In this document: positions 1-10,139 of the stretch, piece by piece
Position numbering within the stretch: the stretch's first letter is position 1
How the letters are laid out: every line of letters begins with the position of its first letter
Assembly: GCA_014281115.1 (NCBI GenBank)
Contig: JACONQ010000004.1
Span: 1,550,001 to 1,614,000, forward strand
Direction: 5' to 3'
Origin: Laburnicola sp. R22_1
Lineage: Eukaryota; Ascomycota; Dothideomycetes; Pleosporales; Didymosphaeriaceae
DNA length: 64,000 bases
Program-made: the position numbers and the translations under genes
Notes under the pieces: generated by a model
Databases searched by the model: none
What the model was told of the DNA's origin: nothing
Seen by the model: only the letters and a program-made list of their open reading frames with translations

Positions 1-339
1 ACTTAAAGTTACTTTAAACTAGTAAGACAGTGTATAATTGCGTTGGTGCGTCTTAAAGGACGCCTTTTTTATATTCTAGGCCTTCTCCTCCTTTTAAAGA
101 GGTGCTTAGGACCCTATTAATCTTTAGTTTTATAGATACTAGTAAACTAGCTTAATCTTCTATATATATTTTATTTTATTACAACCTTCTATATATAGTT
201 TCTTAGTAAGATTAGTAGTAATATCTACCTCTATAGCTTCTTACTATTAGAGTTTAGTAACTTATTACGCTAGGTAAGAGACAAGAATATTCTCTCTTCT
301 ATAGAAAGATCTTAGTGCTCTCTCTATTATACTTGTATT

Positions 340-690
340 TATTCTATAGGGTTAAGAGATTTTAGTGTCTAACTTAACTGCGTGTTTATTTATAGGGTTA
401 AGAGACCTTAGTGTCTAACTTAACTTCGTATTTATTCTATAAAGGTTAAAGAATCTTAGTATCTAACTTAATTACGTGTTTATTTATAGGATTAAGGAAC
501 CTTAGTATCTAACTTAATTATGTATTTGTTTTATAGAATTAAAAGATCTTAGTATTTAACTTAACTGCGTGTTTATTTATAGGGTTAAGAGATCTTAATG
601 TTTAACTTAACTGCGTTTTTATTTTATAGAGTTAAGGAATCTTAGTATTTAACTTAACTACGTGTTTATTTATAAGGTTATTCTTAGCGT
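340..690. repeat. Tandem array, ~46-48 base unit, about 7 copies
   Basis: A unit that reads like 'TTTATAGGGTTAAGAGA..CTTAGTGTCTAACTTAAC' recurs about seven times head to tail, alternating with 'TGCGTGTTTATT'-like spacers. Copies differ mainly by C-to-T and G-to-A changes, as expected if the array was already repeated when RIP acted. Confidence 0.8.
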
Positions 691-1559
691 ATTAGAAAAA
701 CCTTACAAGCTCCTCTATTGTAAGAGATTAATTAAATTTAATATTAGGAGGCTTTAGACTAAAAAGTTAGAGTTATCTAAGTAAACTTATAAATTTAATA
801 AAGTTTAATAGTAACTCTGGCTATAGACTTATATATACTCCTGGCTTAGTAGGAGCATAGACCTAGAACTCTAAGGCAGCAGGCCGAGTAACTATAGAAG
901 GGCGCTTAGCCCCTTACACTGCGTAGTTTATAGAAGTAATTACTACTATACTAAGGACTATAAGTAATACTAGATCTCTAATTAATAGCTTATTACTTCT
1001 ATAATAATAGCTATACTAAGTAGGTGCTAGAGGCGTAGAGGATATATAGGTACGCGCTTATACTATAGAATTTCTATAGAAGATAGATAGAGTAATAGCT
1101 AGGTGTCTAGAAGTTAATAGGTTAATAGGTTATTAGTAAAGAATAGTAGAGTGCTATTTAGTATTAGAAGTAGGCACGCGCGTAATTTATTATATATTAT
1201 AGTAGCAAAGCATATATCTAGAGATTCTAAGTAGTTAATTATATAGTAACGCGATAAAAGGTTATAAGGTAGTATTAATTATCTAGTAATATAGTAGGTA
1301 GGCAAGCAAGTTAGGATATTATTATTATAGGGTTAGTTATTTTAGAAGCTAGTAGAAGCGTTAGAAAAACTTTTACGCGCTCTAGAGCTTAGCGAGCACA
1401 TAATATAATATTATGTAGGCACTAGTAATATAATAAAAAAACGTAGTAATTAAACGCAGTAGGGTCACTTAAAAACTAAACAAGTAGAGGTAGTTTATAA
1501 CTCTTATTCAGAAGGGCTATTTATTAATTATTAATTATTATTTATTTTTAGAATATTAG

Positions 1560-1890
1560 GATTTTAGAGGCAGCCTCTCTTAATAGACCTTAGCATAGTA
1601 AAATATAAACTTATAATAACTGTCAAGTATAACTAGTAACTAACAAAGTTTCTACCCTTATACGTTAAGTAGAGGAGAAACTTAGAAGTAGCCTTTTTTA
1701 ATAGACCTTAGGGTAGTAAAACACAAACTCCTTAGCGCTAGAAATTCTTTTTAGTAACTAATAAAGTTTCTACCCTTATGTGATAAGTAAAGAAGGGACT
1801 TAGAAGTAGCCTCTTTTAATAGACCTTAGGATAGTAAAATATAAACTTTCTAGTACTAGGAATCTTTTCTAGTAACTAATAAAGTAAAAC
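1560..1890. repeat. Tandem array, 118-base unit, about 3 copies
   Basis: The landmark 'GCCTCTTTTAATAGACC' (with RIP-type variants) occurs near 1573, 1691 and 1809, exactly 118 bases apart. 'TTTCTACCCTTA' and 'AGTAACTAATAAAG' repeat in register. There is no coding potential. Confidence 0.8.
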
Positions 1891-2261
1891 TTCTACTAAT
1901 TTAACTACCTATAGGCAGTATTTTAAAAGAGAAATAGATATTATATTACTATTTATAACTAAAAAAATTAATCTTAGTATAATATAAGGGCAGTATATAG
2001 CCCTATAGGGCAAACCTTTTAGAGATAGCTAGTATAGTTAAAAGAGATAACTAAATTAAGACTATACTAAGATAGGGAATAAGAAAGGGACCTAAGGAGT
2101 CCTTACTTATATAGTAGATAGTGTAAGGCATAGGCCTATGCTAACTACGCGCTAATACTAACTAGAAAAGGCGCATTTTATAAGGTAAAAGGCGCTATTA
2201 GAGTGTAAAAGAAAAGGTAATAGTAAATAACTAGTAGGAATGTAGGCACGAACTATTTTAT

Positions 2262-2345
2262 AGGAGGCTCTACTTTTTTATTATATTATTTAGGATAATA
2301 GTTATTATTATCCTACCTCTAAGTAGATATATTAACGTTATATAT
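2262..2345 (+). repeat. Dispersed ~85-base repeat (MITE end), copy 1
   Basis: This is the first of six copies of a motif running from 'AGGAGGCTCTACTTTTTTA' through 'TTATTTAGGATAA' to 'CTAAGTAGATATATTAACG'. The two copies at 6145 and 8303 are inverted and look like termini of one element, so lone copies are best read as MITE ends left after decay or excision. Confidence 0.65.
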
Positions 2346-3189
2346 ATATTCTTTCTCTATATTAAAAATAACTAAAATATTATCTAAATATATAATATAG
2401 ATTATATTAATTAATCTATCTAGTATTTAAAAAATTAGCGCCTAAAACGATACTAATATATTTATTAAAATAAAAGTATAACTATATATTTAAGGTATTT
2501 ATATCTAGTATAAAATATAGTTATTTACTTATTACTTACTACTATATAGATATAATAATATACTTTTTATAAGTTAAACTTTAAAAAGATTTTAGCCTAA
2601 GCTTAATAGCTTAAAAACTTAGTAATTAGTAGAAAAGTACTATAATTCTTACTTAGAATTTTATTCAGCCTATAATAGTTAATATAATACTATAAGCTAC
2701 TATTTTTTATAAAGAGAATAAGCGCCTTAGTAGGCAACTTAAAATAGTAAATTTATTTTACTTTAAATATTTATATATATACTTTCTTAAAGTATTAAAC
2801 TTAGATATAAAAAGATTATAGTAAAAAAATATAGTAGTTAAGCACTAAACTTAAGATTTATATATAAGTTATTTAAACTATATTTTAATACTACTTTATA
2901 GTCTTTATTTAAGATAATATTAGTAAACTTAAAGTACTTATCTAGAATAAGTAACTCTTTATACTTATTAGGACTACTTAAGTCTATATAACCTATACTA
3001 CTAATAAAGTAAATAAAAATTATTATTATTATTAGTTTATATATAGTATAATTAAACTTATCTATATCTTTAGTAGTTATTCTTTTAGAGCTTTTACTAT
3101 AATTATTAAAATTACCTTAAAAAGTATCCTATATATTATAATATTAAGCTTTAGGTCCTCCTATTAGGGATTGCCAGCCATCGAACCTC

Positions 3190-3335
3190 CAACTAGCCTA
3201 ACCGGCTCCGACCGGCCCGACCAGCTCTAACCGGCCCGACTAGCTCTAACCGGTCCGATTAGCTCTGACCGACTCTAACCGGCCCGATTGGCTCCGATTG
3301 GCTCTAATCGTCCCGATCGTCCCGACGTTAAGCCG
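3190..3335. repeat. GC-rich minisatellite, ~19-base unit
   Basis: An isolated GC-rich patch inside AT-rich DNA, made of alternating 'ACCGGCTCTA' and 'ACCGGCCCG' modules (variants ACCAGCTCTA, ATTGGCTCCG, ATCGTCCCG). The ~19-base double module occurs about 6-7 times. Variation between modules is largely C-to-T or G-to-A, so RIP touched it lightly. Confidence 0.75.
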
Positions 3336-3954
3336 GCGCTAGTCTCAATTAGGTAGCACTAGCGCGTCCTTAGAGTTGTTACCATATAGGTGGTATGCGG
3401 CACCTAGTATCCTTATTATAGCAATTTAACCTATTTAATAATTAAGCCTAATTGCTTTCTTACACCTTCTAGTTAAGCTAGAAAAAACTTAGAAAGATTA
3501 TATATTTATAAAAATTAGTAATAATAAAAAAATACTTTAAGTATATTTTTAACTACAGAAGTTAGTTAACTCTAGTTTTAAAATAGTAATACTATAAACC
3601 TTTACTAAAAAGCTATTTATAGCCTTTACTAGTAATTCTGTTAATAGAAATACTTTAATATTTATCTTTTTACTAACTTAGTATTAAGAAAATTTAAAGT
3701 AAAGCTTAAATTTATTAGGGCCTTAATATTATTTTAATTACTAATTTTAATTTTTAGAGTTACTATACTTCTAAATAGCTTATAGACCTAATTAAATAAA
3801 TAACTAATATTTTTAACTTTTATAACCTTACTAATAGAGCTAATAATTAATTCAAGATAAATAGTAAGATTAACTAAAATTCTTTTTATCCCTTAGCTTT
3901 TCTTAACTTTTATAGCTTTTTCTTTATATTCTAAGCTTTTTTAAATTTAAAAGT

Positions 3955-4040
3955 AGGGGGCTCTACTTTTATTATTATATTATTTAAGATAAAAGCCTTT
4001 ATTATCCTACTCCTAGGTAGATTTAATTAACGCCATATAT
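3955..4040 (+). repeat. Dispersed ~85-base repeat (MITE end), copy 2
   Basis: Same motif as copy 1 and the least altered of the early copies: 'GGGGGCTCTACTTTTATTA', then 'TTTAAGATAAAAGCC', ending 'CCTAGGTAGATTTAATTAA' and 'CGCCATATA'. Its orientation is that of a right-hand terminus. Confidence 0.7.
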
Positions 4041-4260
4041 AATATATATAAAAAGTAATTTAAATATTAATAACTAAATAGTAAAGTAATAAAGAGTGTA
4101 ATTTAAAGTTTTATTCCTTCTCTACTAAAGTTCTAAGTAGTTTATTTATAAAAATTTGCTTATAGAAGCCTCGCGCTAAAACTACTAAGCTTAATTAGTA
4201 GTTTAAATATTCTCTTTTATAATTATATTTTCTTTTTTATACTTTTTTTAATTACTAAGT

Positions 4261-4345
4261 AGGGGGCTCTACTTTTTATATTATATTATTTAAAATAGAA
4301 GCCTTTATTATTCTACTTTTAGGTAGATAAATTAACACTATATAT
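4261..4345 (+). repeat. Dispersed ~85-base repeat (MITE end), copy 3
   Basis: Third plus-orientation copy, only about 300 bases after copy 2, again followed by a TATATA run. A ~300-base dispersed repeat begins directly after it. Confidence 0.7.
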
Positions 4346-4370
4346 ATATATATTATAAAAAAAAAGACCG

Positions 4371-4665
4371 AACTATAGTTAAGCATTCTATCGCCCACAC
4401 TGCTCCGGTTTACTACAGCTCTCTAATAGTTTACTAGTTAAGAGATAATAAATAACTTAGTTATACTAGATAGTAAACTATCTATTAACTACTATTAATA
4501 ATACTACCATAAAGAAAGTTAATAATAAAATTATTATTATTTTATATATATTTTATTACTACTACTATGTGCTAGATACTAGGTTTTAGCGTCTTCTATT
4601 TTACTCCTCTCTGTGCATAGTATAGACTTAACCTTAGTTAGAATCTCTATATAATAAAGATATTT
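4371..4665 (+). repeat. ~300-base dispersed repeat, copy A
   Basis: Begins 'GAACTATAGTTAAGC' and ends near 'GTTAGAATCTCTATATAATAAAG'-like sequence. Four copies exist in the window: here, about 11710-12040, about 15360-15690 and, inverted, 36335-36640. Size and dispersal suit a solo LTR family, but I could not fix the termini or a target duplication. Confidence 0.65.
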
Positions 4666-4847
4666 AATATATTAAAAAAGTTTTACTATTCTTTATATAT
4701 ATTATAAACTTTAAACTATAATTTAGTTAGTATAAAAATAGTTAGTAAAGTTAATAAGTTAATACTTATATAATATTACTACTTTTATTCTTTTATTTTA
4801 TTTTTAAAAACTAGATACTTATATTTATATCTTTTAGTAATATATAT

Positions 4848-4950
4848 ATGATTAATTAACTACCTAAAAGTAGAATAATAAAGGCTTTTATCTTAAATAA
4901 TATAATAAAAAAGCAAAACCTCCTACTTAGTAATAAAAAGAGTGTGAAAG
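4848..4950 (-). repeat. Dispersed MITE-end repeat, copy 4 (minus), left of the effector island
   Basis: Reverse-orientation copy: 'TTAATTAACTACCTAAAAG' then 'AAAGGCTTTTATCTTAAAT' then 'CCTCCTACTTAGTAAT'. Together with the same-orientation copy at 6145 it brackets the GC-balanced island holding the small secreted protein gene. Confidence 0.7.
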
Positions 4951-5379
4951 TAGTAATATATAAAATAAGAAAATAGGTAGTAAAAAAACAGCCTAAGATA
5001 AGTAAGCCTTAAAAAGGCTAAAGTTATAAACATTACTTAGCTAATAATAATTTATAGTTAACGCAAGTTGTAAGTTAGTGGTTATAGCTACAGCCTTGGG
5101 CGAAGAGCCGTCGCGCTTCACATGCCCGTCTTGACCCGCTCTTGGTATGCCGCAGGCACGACACTAAGCCGCTGGCGACGACGCAGATTGGTGCGCGGAA
5201 CGTCATACCAGGCACCATGCAGCGCGTTCTGTCTCTGATGTTTGCTTGGGTCATTTATACGTGCTTGGGCGGGCTAGTGTGTGCTTGGTTTGGGGGGATT
5301 GTCGATCGGCAACGAAGTGTTGGAGCATCTGTCAGTGTTGAGTGTTCCAAGGTTCCACGAAACGCACGGACGCAGGAGG

Positions 5380-5385
5380 TATAAA
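5380..5385 (+). promoter_or_regulatory. Candidate TATA box of the small secreted protein gene
   Basis: TATAAA lies about 147 bases upstream of the chosen ATG at 5532, in GC-balanced DNA. If used, transcription would begin near 5410-5420, giving a leader of roughly 110-120 bases, ordinary for fungi. The assignment rests on motif and position only. Confidence 0.45.
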
Positions 5386-5531
5386 GTGACAGGTTCGCTA
5401 CCTTAGCATCGCCCGCATCTATCTGCTCCCATCACCGTCAATCAGTCTTGACACAAGATTCCCCGGGCTCCCGCTTTGTACGAAAGTCGCTCTCCATACG
5501 GACACCGGTGTCGCTCAACTTCGACTCGATC

Positions 5532-5738
5532 ATGAAGCTCACTATCATCATCACGGCGTTCCTCGTCGGTCTCGCGACCGCGCTTCCTGATCATACGCCC
5601 CAAGGCTTTTCCGGGCCTTGCAAGACGAAAGACTGCGGTGTTAATCATCTCGACTGCACGCATCGGGGGAATCTCTGCGTGGGGTATCCGGTAACCGATC
5701 CTGCGCTTCGCAAGGGCTGCATGTGCAGCACTGGGTAG
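5532..5738 (+). CDS. Small secreted cysteine-rich protein (candidate effector), 68 aa
   Basis: Encodes 68 residues. Residues 1-18 form a clear signal peptide: MKLT, a hydrophobic core IIITAFLVGLA, then small residues before cleavage near A17-L18. The mature ~50 residues hold six cysteines (C30, C35, C42, C49, C63, C65), enough for three disulfides, with the pattern C-x4-C-x6-C-x6-C-x13-C-x-C. An in-frame ATG at 5448 would add 28 residues and bury the signal peptide, so 5532 is preferred. There is no intron. I do not recognise the family. Small, secreted, six-cysteine proteins in gene-poor RIP-rich regions are typical of fungal effectors or antimicrobial proteins, but function here is inference. 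Base composition is balanced and no RIP-type stops occur, so the gene appears intact. Confidence 0.72.
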   Translation: MKLTIIITAFLVGLATALPDHTPQGFSGPCKTKDCGVNHLDCTHRGNLCVGYPVTDPALRKGCMCSTG

Positions 5739-6144
5739 ATGGCGGGAAGGTGGTGTGCGACGAATTTAATCGTAGGTTGCTCGGGTATGCCATGGTCAAT
5801 GATGCTGACTGAGGGGTAGAATTATGACTCGCGCATTGGACGGAAGGATGGATGGGTAGGAGAGGAAGGAATCATGATTCATTGAGGAGGGTTGGGGGTT
5901 TTCCATGTTGTTGGCAGGAGCCCTTGGGGCAGCTGGCAGGTGCTGCCATCTCATTGTTTACACGCTATTATGTAATAGCGCTATATAACAGATTCTCTAA
6001 TTAGCTTAATTTAATAATATGATATTCTACTTTCTTTAAGTTATAACCTCTAGTAATTTTGCTATACTATTATTATAGTAACTTAATTATTTTTTAATTA
6101 CCTCTTAACTACTCTATATACTATTATTATATTACTATTATATA
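5739..6144. other. 3' flank of the effector island
   Basis: Balanced composition continues to about 5980, then drops sharply to AT-rich RIP sequence. No second reading frame of note was seen. The sharp edge shows that the island is about 0.9 kb long. Confidence 0.6.
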
Positions 6145-6395
6145 TATTGTTAAATTATCTACCTAGGGATAGAATAACAAAGGCTTTTATCTTAAATAAC
6201 ATAATAAAAAAGTAGAACCTCCTACTTAGTAATTAAAAAGAGCGTAAAAAGGTAGTTACAGAAATACGGCTATTATATACTTAACTACTATTATATTTAC
6301 TACTATAGCTTTACTAGTTATTTTTACTAGTTTATAAACTTTATTACTACTAATAGCTATTACTTAGTATTATCTTACTAGTAGTATTATTAATA

Positions 6396-8259
6396 ACGTA
6401 ATTTACTAGCAAGTAACCCACACTAGTAAGCACGCCACCTTTGCCAAGACCCCACTATTACTAATAATATTATTATAATACAACCACCTACTATGTCTTC
6501 TAAGCCATCTAATAAAGCTTAGTTACTTATTGCTATTAGAGCTATTAAACAAGACCTAAATCTTATAGAGTGAGCAGTAGCAGGACTATATAACGTTAAT
6601 TGCAGAACGCTTAATTAAAGACGCAACAGAACGACTATATAACGCGATAACCCACCTAAATTAAAGAATTTTACTCTTCTTAAGAAGCAGACGCTTATTA
6701 ATTATATAATCGAGCTAGACACGCGTGGATTCCCTCCTACAAAGCTTATAATCCGCACAATGGTCAATTTACTACATTTATAGAGAGGAAAGCTACCTAT
6801 TAGTATTAACTAGACAGATAGGTTTATTAAGCGTAGACGTAAAGTTAAAACGCGTTAGTCTTAGTTATACAATAACTAGAGGGCATAATAGGAAGATTCT
6901 AAGGTTATAAACACGTGGTTTAAGCTTATAAAGGGCATTAAAGTTAAGTACGGAATTATAGATAAGGACACCTACAACTTTAATAAATTAGGCTTCCTAA
7001 TAGAGATTGTAGAGTCTTAGCTTATAATCACAGCATTAGAGAGGCGTGCGAAACCTAAATTGATACAGCCAGGCGACCGCTAGTGGATTATAGTAATCTA
7101 GGGTATCTGCGCTGCTAGATGGGCAATTCCTCCCTTTATTATCTACGCTAGCAAGCGTTATATCTCCACCTAGTACAAAGACGCGTTAATTCCTAGTAAT
7201 TGGGTAATCGCTATTAGTGAGAACGGCTAGACAAACAATAAGCTTAGTATTGCGTGGTTAAAACACTTTAACGCGCATACAAAGGAACGTGCCAAAGGAA
7301 TCTATTGGCTGCTAGTTATTAATAGCTATAAGAGCTATAACTTAATTAAGTTCTAGGATTACTATAAGGAACATAAGATTATTACTCTCTATATGCCGCT
7401 ATATTTATTACACCTACTATAGCTGTTAGATATAGGCTATTTCTCCCCACTAAAGAAGGTATATAGTGCTAAGATCTTAGGCTTAGCGTGTTAACTAATA
7501 ACCTATATTATAAAGATTAAGTTCCTTCTAGCCTTTAAAACTGCGTTTTTAAAGGTTTTCTCTATAGAGATAATTAAGAGTAGTTTTCGCGGTGCTAGAC
7601 TAGTCCTATTAAATACAGAGGAGGTGTTGCAGCACCTTAACATCTGTATCCGTACACCTAGTCTGCCTATTAAAGAGTCTACTACCTAGGAGTCTAAAAC
7701 ACTAAGTAACCTACGCGAATTTAAGGCGCAATTAACACTAGTTCGCAAGAGAATTAGAGATTACTTTAATTTATTACTAACTTTAACTATGCAGGTGCTT
7801 AAGAAGCTTGAAAAAGGCGCTCTAAGTGCAATGCATAGTTAGGTACTAGTGTTAGATAAAATTGCAGACCTTCGCAAGATAATTAAGGAGACTATAAGGC
7901 GAAAATTACGTAAAAGAAGGTATATCTAGCATTAGGGATTACTTATAGTAGCAGAGGGATCTTAGCTAGCCACTCCTAAGGACGCTAGTGGATAGAAGAA
8001 GGGTAAATAGTTATTAGGTACTAGTCGCGCTGCAACAGGGCTATTAACTCAACAGTGTTATGGCATCTGTAGGCAACCTAGACATAATACGCAAACCTGC
8101 TAGGGAGTTAAAGAGGAAGAATCTAAATTAGATACATTAACTTAGTATATATTTTTAAGTAGTGTTGCGACGCAGTCTAATAATAAATAAAATGGTTTGG
8201 TGGAGTCTTGGCAAAGGTGGCGCGCTTACTAGTGTGGGTTACTCGCTAGTGAACTACGT
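6396..8259 (+). mobile_element. Pogo/Fot1-like DNA transposon, copy 1 (1864 b)
   Basis: Flanked by TA target duplications (6394-6395 and 8260-8261). Termini are inverted repeats of roughly 55 bases beginning ACGTAATTTACTAGCAAGT and containing CGCCACCTTTGCCAAGAC. Size, TA target and coding content match Fot1/pogo elements of filamentous fungi. The second copy at 17841-19705 is within one base in length. Both carry RIP mutations. Confidence 0.92.
6493..8190 (+). pseudogene. RIP-inactivated pogo/Fot1-like transposase with C-terminal zinc knuckle
   Basis: A single frame of 566 codons, from MSSKPSNKA to a natural TAA, interrupted by many TAG stops at positions expected to be Trp or Gln (for example in WIIVI*GICAARW). 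Order of parts: N-terminal HTH region, a CENP-B-type HTH around 'LINYIIELDTRGFPPT', DDE_1 core ('DKDTYNFNKLGF', 'GICAARWAIPPFII', 'TNNKLSIAWLKHFNAHT', 'LDIGYFSPLKKVY'), and a C-terminal CCHC zinc knuckle 'CYGICRQPRHNTQTC'. No indels are needed to keep the frame, so inactivation is by point mutation only, as RIP predicts. It would have cut and pasted DNA at TA sites. Confidence 0.9.
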
Positions 8260-8410
8260 TATATATACTTAGTATTAATAAAATTATTATATTATAGCTT
8301 TAATTTACGCTCTTTTTAATTACTAAGCAGGAGGCTCTGCTTTTTTATCATGTTATTTAAGATGAAAGCCTTTGTCGTACTACTCCTAGGTAGTTAATTT
8401 AACGCCACAT

Positions 8411-8874
8411 AGCTTTAATATTTAAATTTAAGCTTAATTCTTTATTTTTTTCTAAGCTATTTACTTAAAGTAATAACTTTTTTAAATACTAGTTTATAGA
8501 GAAAAATATCTTAAATTGCTTATTTTAAAGAGAAAGGATAGGAGGTTTTAACTATTAATAGAGTATTAGCTAACTAAGCATAGGTCTTGGCATATATAAT
8601 CTTAAACGTAAAGCTTTTTTAAACTGTATATTTAGAGCTCTATATCTTTTTAATTAATGTTTAATTTTATATTAAATTTTGATTAGCCTTTCTAGGCTTA
8701 GGTTAGATTATGTAAGCAGATTTTTAAGCTAAGTCTTCTCTCTAACTTCTTTTATATTTTAGGTATAAAATTTAGAATATGCTTATATAAGCACTATTTA
8801 TATACTTCTTAGTAAGCTTTTAGTTTATAATAATATCTTTCTAGATTTAAATTCTTCTCTCTTAAATTCTTAAA
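8411..8874. other. AT-rich leader of the Tc1-like element
   Basis: AT-rich non-coding DNA between the MITE right end and the Tc1-like transposase start. It probably includes the 5' end of the Tc1-like element, but I could not match an inverted terminus. Confidence 0.4.
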
Positions 8875-10139
8875 ATGGCTCCAAAATTCACTACACTCGA
8901 ATCTAACGTTCTTCTTCTTTTAAAGGCTAAAACGCCTAATTCTACTATTGCTACTACTTTAAATAAACTCTTAAAAAGTATAAGGAATACTATTTATCGT
9001 ATTAAAGAGAAGGAAAAGGAGAATTATAATATAGAAAGAGTTAGTAAAGGAAGGGTTTCTAAAATAATCTCTAGGGCTAAAAGAGTTATTAATAGAGATT
9101 TAATTAAAAGCCCTAAGAAAGAAAATAAAAGATTATTATTAGAAAATAATCTAGGAGTCGCTAAAAGAACTTTACAGCACTTCTTAAAAGAGGAGGGTTA
9201 TTCTTTTAATAAGGCTACTAAGAAGCCTTTATTAAATATAAAAAAAGCTAATAATAGATTATTATTTGCTAAAGAAAGAGTTAAAAATTTAGAAAATTTA
9301 GACTTTTCCAAAGTTATATTTTCGAATGAGTCAGCAATACAAAGGGGGCATGGTAGTAGGAGTGAATACTATCGAAAGAAAGAAAGTAGTAAAGTTGGGA
9401 AAGAAATAGTTTCTACTAAAAATTCTAGTAAGTATTTTAAAATTCTACCTAACTTAAAAGAATCTTCTTTTCTTTCTCTATCGTTTTATAATTTTATTTT
9501 TTTAATAACTATTATACTAATTTAATAATAGCTCGCGATATTACTATTCAAATCTGAGAAGCAATTTGGATAGGAGGTAGATCTAGATTAGAGCTTATTA
9601 AAACTCCTAATTAGTCTACTAGCTTTACTAATAAGGATTATTTAAATAAAATCCTTATACCTATAGTTAAACCTATAGTTAAAAGGGGTAAGTCCTTATA
9701 TACTCTTTTTACCTCTTTTTTAATTTTTAATATAATATATATTACTATATATTATATTTTAAATAATTTATAAGGTTTTATATATTAATACAAGTTAAGG
9801 GTGGCAATTATAACAAGATAACGCCAACATCTATAAAACTAAATTAGTTTTGGATTTCTTTAAAAAAGACAAAATTAATCTCTTTCATCACCTCCCCCCT
9901 ATAGTCCCGATCTTGCCCCTATTGAAAACGTCTGGAGTCTATTAAAATATAGACTAAATAATAGATATAATACTATTTTAGGGGTAGGTAAAAGTGAGGC
10001 TAGTATTGAGGCTTTTAAAAAGGCTATACTAGAGGAGTGGGCTTTAATTCCCCAAAAAGATATCGATAATTGTATATTATCTTTACCTGGGCGTTATAAC
10101 GCTGTTATAGAGGCTAAACGGTATTATACTAAGTATTAG
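8875..10139 (+). pseudogene. Tc1/mariner-type transposase, frameshifted
   Basis: The first 651 bases stay open (216 codons): an N-terminal HTH pair (about residues 5-110), then the first catalytic block 'SKVIFSNESAIQRGHGS', where the usual Asp of the F-S-D-E block reads Asn. Later blocks need frame changes: 'FTNKDYLNKILIPIVKP' near 9625, 'QDNANIYKTKLV' near 9818, and 'YSPDLAPIENVWSLLKYR' near 9900, followed by 'LSLPGRYNAVIEAKRYY' and a stop. About 9690-9800 is AT-rich sequence that fits no block, and a one-base loss in a C run near 9897 breaks the last block. This is Tc1/mariner DDE architecture. It carries far fewer RIP stops than the neighbours. Confidence 0.8.

Larger units (their letters stand above)
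1..3160. other. AT-rich RIP-degraded block, no intact gene
   Basis: Long runs of TA, TAG and CTA with almost no CG and few CA/TG dinucleotides are the classic product of RIP on repeated DNA. I find no reading frame worth calling on either strand. The stretch holds two tandem arrays (340-690 and 1560-1890), annotated separately, and one copy of the ~85-base repeat that recurs up to 8.4 kb. Part is probably ruined retrotransposon, but no domain can be read. Confidence 0.75.
3336..4960. other. AT-rich interval with repeat fragments, no gene
   Basis: GC content falls again after about 3420. No domain is recognisable in any frame. It contains three copies of the ~85-base MITE-end repeat and one copy of the ~300-base dispersed family, annotated separately. 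Confidence 0.6.
6145..8410. mobile_element. MITE (~400 b) with ~105-base inverted termini, split by a Fot1-like insertion
   Basis: The left end (about 6145-6249) and right end (about 8303-8410) are inverted copies of the dispersed ~85-105-base repeat, with the 'GGCGTTAAATTA..CTACCTAGG' side outermost. Removing the nested pogo element and one TA leaves roughly 400 bases. No coding frame belongs to the outer element, so it is a non-autonomous, probably MITE-type unit. Its autonomous partner is not visible here. Confidence 0.65.

Noticed and set aside
1..120. Possible telomere at the left edge
   Set aside because: No TTAGGG/CCCTAA repeats are present; the edge is ordinary RIP-type sequence.
5142..5384. 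80-codon plus frame upstream of the small secreted protein
   Set aside because: It overlaps the promoter and TATA box of the better supported gene, has no domain and no homologous look.
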